This document shows, piece after piece, positions 22,250 to 26,515 of a DNA stretch of 26,515 bases (positions within the stretch are counted from its first letter, which is position 1; each line of letters begins with the position of its first letter). Origin of the DNA: Candidatus Falkowbacteria bacterium RIFCSPLOWO2_02_FULL_45_15 (lineage in GTDB: Bacteria; Patescibacteriota; Patescibacteriia; Patescibacteriales; XYC2-FULL-47-12); assembly GCA_001777995.1 (NCBI GenBank), contig MFFV01000045.1:1-26515 (forward strand), read 5' to 3'. A model generated the notes under the pieces. The model ran no database searches. It was not told the origin of the DNA and worked only from the letters and a program-made list of their open reading frames with translations. Made by a program: the position numbers and the translations under genes.

Positions 22250-22255
22250 CAATAT

Positions 22256-22318
22256 TGTCATTGCGAGGAGCATTGATTCGTTCGGAACGAAGAAGCAATC
22301 TCGCAATAATTTTAAGAT
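22256..22318. repeat. TGTCATTGCGAG element (copy 4), after dnaE
   Basis: TGTCATTGCGAGGAGCATTG, then a small palindrome (GATTCGTTCGGAACGAAG) and AAGCAATCTCGCAATAA. The ends GCGAG and CTCGC pair, so it is a compact version of the element at 2095 and 12672. It could work as an mRNA 3' hairpin for dnaE. Confidence 0.65.
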
Positions 22319-22340
22319 AAAAAATTACTCTTTTGTCAAT

Positions 22341-22370
22341 TTAGACAAAGGCAAGGAAGTTTGCTAAGAT
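22341..22370 (+). promoter_or_regulatory. Promoter of the baseplate-J-like gene and thrS
   Basis: TTAGAC (22341-22346), an 18-nt spacer and TAAGAT (22365-22370) with TGC before it (extended -10). Predicted leader is about 38 nt. Confidence 0.5.
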
Positions 22371-22414
22371 GAAGATGGTAAAATCGTTTAAATACCAAAA
22401 CTAAATTTAAACAT

Positions 22415-23554
22415 ATGGCAAGCTCTCGACCAATCAGCATTTACCGCAAAATCGCTATTACTTTTATCGTCTTGACTTTGCTCTTAGCGGCGGTAGTAGT
22501 GTACTTTTCAATCGTCAGCGTTAAAATCGTTATTATTCCCAACAAAGAGCGGACAGCCGCTAACTTTTTAGCTACCGTTAAAGACGCCAAAAGCCAAGCG
22601 AGCCCGAGCGGCGCCGTGATTAACGGTTTAGTGGAAAAAATTTTCCTGTCAGCGGAAGAATCCTTTGGCGCTCTGGGCAAAGAAGTCAACAGCGCCGAAG
22701 TAGTCGGCACCGTCACTATTTATAATAAAACTAACAGCGACCAGCCGCTGATTAAAACCACGCGCCTGCTTTCTCCCGATGACAAACTTTTTCGCTTAAA
22801 GCAGACGGTGCGCGTGCCGGCTAACGGCCAATTAGAAAAGGTGGAGGTATACGCCGACCAAGCGGCTAAAGAGATGGCGATTGCGCCAACTAAATTTATC
22901 ATTCCCGGACTAAATCAAACAAAGCAAGATTTAATTTACGCGGAAAGCGCTTCCCCCTTTGAGTACCGAGAATTAGGCGAAACTTTAGTTTCGGCCGAAG
23001 ACTTGCAAAAAGCCAAAGAGATCCTAACCAAGCAATTAGCCGATAAGTTGCAAGCCATGACGGCAGCGCCAAAATACCAAAATTACGACAACGTCATTTC
23101 TAAAGTTAACGATAACGCGATTATTTTTAATACGGCGGCTAAGTTAGGGGATAAAGTAAAAGAGTTTAGAATGTCCGCGGCGACGGAAGCGGCGATAGTG
23201 GCCTTTAACACGAACGAAGTGGCGGAACTGGCCAGGCAAAAAGTGGCGGAAAGTTTGCCGGACGACAAGCAGCTGGAAAGTTTTGATAAAAATAATTTTC
23301 AGTACAGCGTTGATAAGTATGACGTCAATCGGGGTACGGCCGATCTAAAGATTGAAGTCGCGGCGCAAATGGTGCTGAAAGAAGGCACCGAGATTATTAA
23401 AGCCGACCGCTTAGTAGGTTTAAACCGGCAGCAATTAGACGATTACTTGTCTTCCCTGCGCGAAGTGGCCGGCTATGAAGTGAAATTTACCCCTAACTGG
23501 ATAAATAAGGTGCCGAGCTTGCTTGACCACATCAAAGTGGAAGTAGCGAAATAG
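22415..23554 (+). CDS. Single-pass membrane protein with baseplate-J-like domain
   Basis: A 379-aa protein: short basic N-terminus, one membrane helix (about 11-36, IAITFIVLTLLLAAVVVYFS) and a large external part. The segment about 93-175 shows GTVTIYNKTNSDQPL, TRLLSPDDKLFRLKQTVRVP and the PTKFIIPGLNQ motif. This pattern, a strand with N-K-T, then T-R-x-x-S-P-D and F-R, is what is annotated as baseplate J/gp47-like in many Patescibacteria proteins. The rest is alpha/beta with no recognised motif. Function is unknown; a surface or appendage-related role is inferred from topology only. It ends 4 nt before thrS, so the two are co-transcribed, perhaps by coincidence. Confidence 0.6.
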   Translation: MASSRPISIYRKIAITFIVLTLLLAAVVVYFSIVSVKIVIIPNKERTAANFLATVKDAKSQASPSGAVINGLVEKIFLSAEESFGALGKEVNSAEVVGTVTIYNKTNSDQPLIKTTRLLSPDDKLFRLKQTVRVPANGQLEKVEVYADQAAKEMAIAPTKFIIPGLNQTKQDLIYAESASPFEYRELGETLVSAEDLQKAKEILTKQLADKLQAMTAAPKYQNYDNVISKVNDNAIIFNTAAKLGDKVKEFRMSAATEAAIVAFNTNEVAELARQKVAESLPDDKQLESFDKNNFQYSVDKYDVNRGTADLKIEVAAQMVLKEGTEIIKADRLVGLNRQQLDDYLSSLREVAGYEVKFTPNWINKVPSLLDHIKVEVAK

Positions 23555-23558
23555 GATT

Positions 23559-25322
23559 ATGCCTAAAAAAATTATCCCGCAAAGTTTGGAAGCGATGCGC
23601 CACTCACTGGCGCATGTGTTGATGCAGGCGCTGGAGCGTTTATACGACGCAATCCCCGGAGTTGGGCCGGCGATTGATAATGGCTTCTACCACGATTTTG
23701 ACGCCAACCATCAGGCGGCGGAAGAGGATTTGCCGACCATTGAGGCGGAGATGAAAAAAATCATCAAAGCCAAGCTGGCGATAACCAAGAAGGTGATGCC
23801 TATTGCCGCCGGCATTAAATTGCTGCGGGCGAAAAAATATCGGTACACGCTGGCATTGGCGCAAGATTTAAAAACTGCAGGCGCGACCGAAATATCTTTC
23901 TACGAACAGGGCGATTTCATTAATATGTGCAAGGGTCCGCATGTCAGTTCAACCGGCGATATTAATGCGGCGGCTTTTAAATTAACCAAAGTCGCCGGCG
24001 CCTATTGGAAGGGAGACGAAAAAAACAAAATGATCCAGCGCATTTATGGCGTCGCGTTTGCGTCCAAAAAAGCGTTGGACGAACATTTGGCGATGCTCGC
24101 GGAAGCGGCCAAGCGCGACCACCGCAAAATCGGCCAAGAGCAGGAAATTTTTTACATTGATGAACTGGTGGGCAAGGGCTTGCCAATCTGGCTTCCCAAC
24201 GGCACTATCATTAAAGATGAGATAGAAAAATTTGCCAAAGAAATGGAAAATAAATACGGCTATAGCCGCGTTTCTACCCCTCATGTCGCCAAAAAAGAAT
24301 TGTACCTGACTTCCGGGCACTTGCCGTACTACGAGTATGATATGTACCCGGCCATGGAAATGGACGACGGCACCTACTATCTCAAGGCCATGAATTGCCC
24401 GCACCATCATTTGATTTACAAATCAAAGCCGCGCAGTTACCGCGACTTGCCGGTGCGGCTGGCGGAATACGGAACGGTTTACCGTAACGAGCTGTCCGGC
24501 ACTTTAGCGGGCTTACTGCGCGTGCGCTCGCTGCAGATGAACGACGCCCATATTTATTGCCGCCCCGACCAACTGCAGCAGGAAATAAAAAGCGTGTTGG
24601 AATTAATTTTATATTATTTTAAAGTCTTTGGTTTTAAAAAGTATCGGTTTCGGCTTTCCAAGTGGGATCCCAAGCGCGGAGATAAATATATCGCGGAACC
24701 GGCCAACTGGGAATTTGCCGAAAGAATTTTGCGGGAAGCATTACGGGAGAGCAAGGTGGAATTTACGGAGGCGGAAGACGAGGCGGCTTTTTACGGCCCC
24801 AAAATTGACGTCCAATTCACTTCCATTATCGGCCGCGAAGAAACCATGTCTACCATCCAGCTTGATTTTGCCGCTAAATCAAGGTTTAATTTGACTTATG
24901 TTGATAAAAAGGGCAAAGACAATAATGAAGTTTTTGTCATTCACCGCGCGCCTTTGTCAATTCATGAGCGCTTGATGGCGTTTTTAATCGAGCATTATGC
25001 CGGCAACTGGCCGGTTTGGCTGGCGCCGGCGCAAGTTAAATTAGTGGCGGTCGGCGAAAAACACGTTTCTCACTGCGAGCAACTAGCCGTTGAATTGCGT
25101 ACCCATAACATCCGCGCGGAAGTTGACGCTAGCGACGAAACCGTCGGCAATAAAATCCGCAAAGCGGTGGCGGAAAAAGTGCCGTATATGCTCGTCATTG
25201 GCGATAAAGAAACGAACAGCAGCCAGTTGAGCGTTCGCGAGCGGGGCAGTAAAGAAACCAGGAACATTGAAAAGGGCAAATTTATAGAGGAAGTGCTGGA
25301 GAAAGTAAGAAGTAAGAAGTGA
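23559..25322 (+). CDS. thrS: Threonine-tRNA ligase lacking the TGS domain
   Basis: Class II ThrRS, 587 aa, about 50-60 shorter than the usual form. The ATG leads straight into the editing domain (SLEAMRHSLAHVLMQALERL); the N-terminal TGS domain is absent, and only 4 nt separate this ATG from the previous stop. Editing-site residues are present: His15 and His19 (HxxxH), Cys124 and His128 (CKGPH). The catalytic zinc ligands are Cys280 (MNCPHHH), His331 (NDAHIYC) and His462 (HRAP). Motif 2 reads YRNELSG and motif 3 HERLMAFLIEHYAG. The anticodon-binding domain follows (about 485-585). The last residues KVRSKK and the stop come from a GTAAGAAGT array. Confidence 0.96.
   Translation: MPKKIIPQSLEAMRHSLAHVLMQALERLYDAIPGVGPAIDNGFYHDFDANHQAAEEDLPTIEAEMKKIIKAKLAITKKVMPIAAGIKLLRAKKYRYTLALAQDLKTAGATEISFYEQGDFINMCKGPHVSSTGDINAAAFKLTKVAGAYWKGDEKNKMIQRIYGVAFASKKALDEHLAMLAEAAKRDHRKIGQEQEIFYIDELVGKGLPIWLPNGTIIKDEIEKFAKEMENKYGYSRVSTPHVAKKELYLTSGHLPYYEYDMYPAMEMDDGTYYLKAMNCPHHHLIYKSKPRSYRDLPVRLAEYGTVYRNELSGTLAGLLRVRSLQMNDAHIYCRPDQLQQEIKSVLELILYYFKVFGFKKYRFRLSKWDPKRGDKYIAEPANWEFAERILREALRESKVEFTEAEDEAAFYGPKIDVQFTSIIGREETMSTIQLDFAAKSRFNLTYVDKKGKDNNEVFVIHRAPLSIHERLMAFLIEHYAGNWPVWLAPAQVKLVAVGEKHVSHCEQLAVELRTHNIRAEVDASDETVGNKIRKAVAEKVPYMLVIGDKETNSSQLSVRERGSKETRNIEKGKFIEEVLEKVRSKK
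25303..25322. repeat. AAGTAAGAAGT array at the 3' end of thrS
   Basis: AAGTAAGAAGTAAGAAGTGA encodes the last residues and the TGA stop of thrS. It belongs with the arrays at 6760 and 22190. Confidence 0.65.
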
Positions 25323-25328
25323 AAAAGC

Positions 25329-25414
25329 ATCAAAGTTGAAAGAAAAATACAACAAGTTTTTTAATTTTTTATTTTATGCTATACTGTATTTGAATTTTTT
25401 ACTTTCAACTTGAT
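25329..25414. repeat. Inverted repeat flanking the promoter of the SH3b gene
   Basis: ATCAAAGTTGAAAGAAAAA (25329-25347) and TTTTTACTTTCAACTTGAT (25396-25414) are inverse copies with about two differences. Between them lies the extended -10 box TGCTATACT (25377-25385). The arms are 48 bp apart. Confidence 0.55.
25377..25385 (+). promoter_or_regulatory. Extended -10 promoter of the SH3b membrane protein
   Basis: TGCTATACT, an extended -10 box about 48 nt before the ATG at 25433. No good -35 is seen. Confidence 0.45.
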
Positions 25415-25432
25415 AACTTTTAACTAGTTTAT

Positions 25433-26065
25433 ATGCCTTTAGATGAAAAAAAATTATTACAAAAGCTAAAAGACAAAGACCGGGAAATTAATGAATTAAA
25501 GCAGCTGTTAGCCGAAGCCGAGCATGAAATTAAAGAGTTAAATGATTTTCACGGCTTTCAGCGGCCGCGGCCAAGTATTTTAGAAAGCGCTTGGTTAAAT
25601 AAGCTGATTAAACGGGCCGCTTTTTTGCTAATTATAGCGGTGATAATTTTTATCGGCGTTTATCCTTGGCTGTTTAAAGATAAAATTTTAGGCGGTAAAG
25701 ACAACGGACAGCCGGCAGCGGTTGATAAAACCGAGAGTCCGAGCGATAGCCCCGCCGCCTTCGTTGACCAGCCGTCCGCTAACCAACCAGCGACTACCAC
25801 GCCTGCTTCGCCGCCGGAGAGCGAGCAGGCGGCTGCCGGACAAAACGTTTCTAAGCCGTCCCGGCTCTTAATAGTAAAATCAGATTTAGGCTGGCTGAAT
25901 GTCCGCACCGAACCGAGCGTGGAAACAGGAAAAATTATTAAGAAAATAAATAGCGACGAGGAGGTGGAATGGCTGGAAAAAACTGATAATAATTGGTACA
26001 AAGTAAAGTTAGACCAACAAGGACATACGGGTTATGTGTCCGGAGAATATGTGGAAGTAAAGTAA
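25433..26065 (+). CDS. Coiled-coil membrane protein with C-terminal SH3b domain
   Basis: A 210-aa protein in four parts. Residues 1-40 are a charged coiled coil (LLQKLKDKDREINELKQLL) probably in the cytoplasm. Residues about 58-82 form one membrane helix (AAFLLIIAVIIFIGVYPWLF). Residues about 88-142 are a Pro/Ala/Ser/Thr/Gln-rich linker. Residues about 143-209 are a bacterial SH3 domain with LNVRTEPSVETGKIIKKI, an acidic turn, WYKVKL and GYVSGEYVEV. SH3b domains usually bind peptidoglycan or wall polymers, so it may tie the membrane to the cell wall. No catalytic domain is attached, unlike wall hydrolases. It has its own promoter and terminator, so it is monocistronic. Confidence 0.85.
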   Translation: MPLDEKKLLQKLKDKDREINELKQLLAEAEHEIKELNDFHGFQRPRPSILESAWLNKLIKRAAFLLIIAVIIFIGVYPWLFKDKILGGKDNGQPAAVDKTESPSDSPAAFVDQPSANQPATTTPASPPESEQAAAGQNVSKPSRLLIVKSDLGWLNVRTEPSVETGKIIKKINSDEEVEWLEKTDNNWYKVKLDQQGHTGYVSGEYVEVK

Positions 26066-26071
26066 AAAAAT

Positions 26072-26087
26072 CATTAAAACGTTAAAA
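26072..26087. repeat. Two CATTAAAA-type units before the terminator
   Basis: CATTAAAACGTTAAAA at 26072-26087; the same 8-bp unit as the five-unit array after dnaE. Confidence 0.5.
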
Positions 26088-26091
26088 CAAC

Positions 26092-26119
26092 AAAGACGGT
26101 TTTAGACAGCCGTCTTTTT
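26092..26119 (+). terminator. Intrinsic terminator after the SH3b gene
   Basis: AAAGACGG (26092-26099) pairs with CCGTCTTT (26110-26117), overlapping the T-run 26115-26119. Outer CAAC/GTTG could extend it. Confidence 0.85.
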
Positions 26120-26120
26120 G

Positions 26121-26149
26121 TTGATAATTTAATAGAGATGTGATAGGGT
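26121..26149 (+). promoter_or_regulatory. Promoter of miaA (TTGATA-17-TAGGGT)
   Basis: TTGATA (26121-26126), a 17-nt spacer and TAGGGT (26144-26149) with TGA before it, ending 6 nt before the miaA ATG. A leaderless mRNA is likely. It follows the terminator directly. Confidence 0.55.
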
Positions 26150-26155
26150 TTTTAT

Positions 26156-26515
26156 ATGAAAAATAAAGATAATAACAAACTTTTGGTGATTTTAGGGCCG
26201 ACGGCTGCGGGTAAAACCAAGCTGGCGGTTAAGCTGGCGCATAAATTTAACGGCGAAATCGTCAGCGCCGACAGCCGGCAGGTTTATCGGGGGATGGATG
26301 TGGGGACGGGGAAAGATTTGCAAGACTACGTCTTGCCAGTCAGAAAGTCCATAAAGTCAAAAGTCCATAAAGTCAATACAGCAAAGATTCCACATCACTG
26401 TATTGATATTGTCAGTCCAAAAACAGAATTTAATTTGGCAAAGTATCAGCGGTTGGCGTATAAGGCCATTAATGATATTTTACGGAGAGGCAAGCTGCCG
26501 ATTTTAGTCGGCGGT
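26156..26515 (+). CDS. miaA: tRNA dimethylallyltransferase, 3'-truncated by the window edge
   Basis: The first 120 residues of MiaA, which adds a dimethylallyl group to A37 of tRNAs reading UNN codons. Visible motifs are the P-loop GPTAAGKT (residues 14-21), VSADSRQVYRGMDVGTGKD, IPHHCIDIVSP and KLPILVGG at the cut end. The reading frame is open to the last base. Between GTGKD and IPHH, two tandem AAAGTCCATAAAGTC repeats encode residues 63-73 (KSIKSKVHKV), in a segment that is shorter in relatives. It is preceded by a terminator and then its own promoter, so it begins a new unit. Confidence 0.93.
   Translation, partial: MKNKDNNKLLVILGPTAAGKTKLAVKLAHKFNGEIVSADSRQVYRGMDVGTGKDLQDYVLPVRKSIKSKVHKVNTAKIPHHCIDIVSPKTEFNLAKYQRLAYKAINDILRRGKLPILVGG
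26344..26374. repeat. Two tandem AAAGTCCATAAAGTC repeats inside miaA
   Basis: AAAGTCCATAAAGTC at 26344-26358 and the same 15-mer, with one extra A before it, ending at 26374. In frame within miaA. A third copy overlaps the helicase stop codon at 11824-11838. Confidence 0.8.

Noticed and set aside
1..26515. tRNA, rRNA, CRISPR or transposase genes
   Set aside because: No cloverleaf-like T-arm (GGTTCGAAT-type) context, rRNA segment, regularly spaced repeats with unique spacers, or transposase motif was recognised by eye; a covariance-model scan would be decisive.

Overview
The window looks like a chromosomal segment of a Candidate Phyla Radiation (Patescibacteria, probably Parcubacteria-like) bacterium. 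This is inferred from gene content: a ThrRS without its TGS domain, a VirB2-like pilin with a Cys-rich ectodomain, a single-pass protein with a baseplate-J-like domain, a UvrD-type helicase fused to a RecB-type nuclease, short single-TM and coiled-coil proteins, many start codons sitting 6-8 nt after a -10 box, and dense dispersed repeats. No rRNA, tRNA, CRISPR array or transposase gene was seen.

Layout. 1-7737: F1Fo-ATP synthase locus in the order atpB(5' cut)-E-F-H-A-G-D-C. It is interrupted by two minus-strand islands of very small genes: a 59-aa membrane protein plus a possible 46-aa ORF between atpA and atpG, and a 73-aa zinc-ribbon protein between atpD and atpC. The 59-aa and zinc-ribbon genes each have a Shine-Dalgarno site and an intrinsic terminator. 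7790-8584: a 264-aa protein with a beta-carbonic-anhydrase-like Cys-x-Asp...His-x-x-Cys signature. 8682-11825: helicase-nuclease. 11884-12177: DUF721/DciA-like protein. 12289-13879: a 4-TM protein and the VirB2-like pilin protein. 13890-18519: pheS, a small helical protein, pheT and two small membrane proteins, closed by a terminator. 18662-22192: dnaE. 22415-25322: the baseplate-J-like membrane protein and thrS. 25433-26065: an SH3b membrane protein. 26156-end: miaA (3' cut).

Themes. The locus is mostly housekeeping: energy conversion, tRNA charging and modification, replication and repair. The unusual part is the repeat load. At least six families are present: C-rich CCCCTAACCCC palindromes, TGTCATTGCGAG inverted-repeat elements, the AGAGACGCAAAA palindrome, CACGAATAGCCACG, AAAGTCCATAAAGTC and GTAAGAAGT/CATTAAAA arrays. 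Several copies lie in frame inside essential genes (atpG, pheT four times, the helicase twice, miaA), adding peptide segments where homologues have short loops. Others supply the last codons or stop of genes, or touch start codons. This recalls the protein-embedded palindromic elements of Rickettsia, but in a different lineage and with several families at once. A second theme is initiation: some genes look leaderless, while atpE, pheT and the antisense small genes have good Shine-Dalgarno sites.
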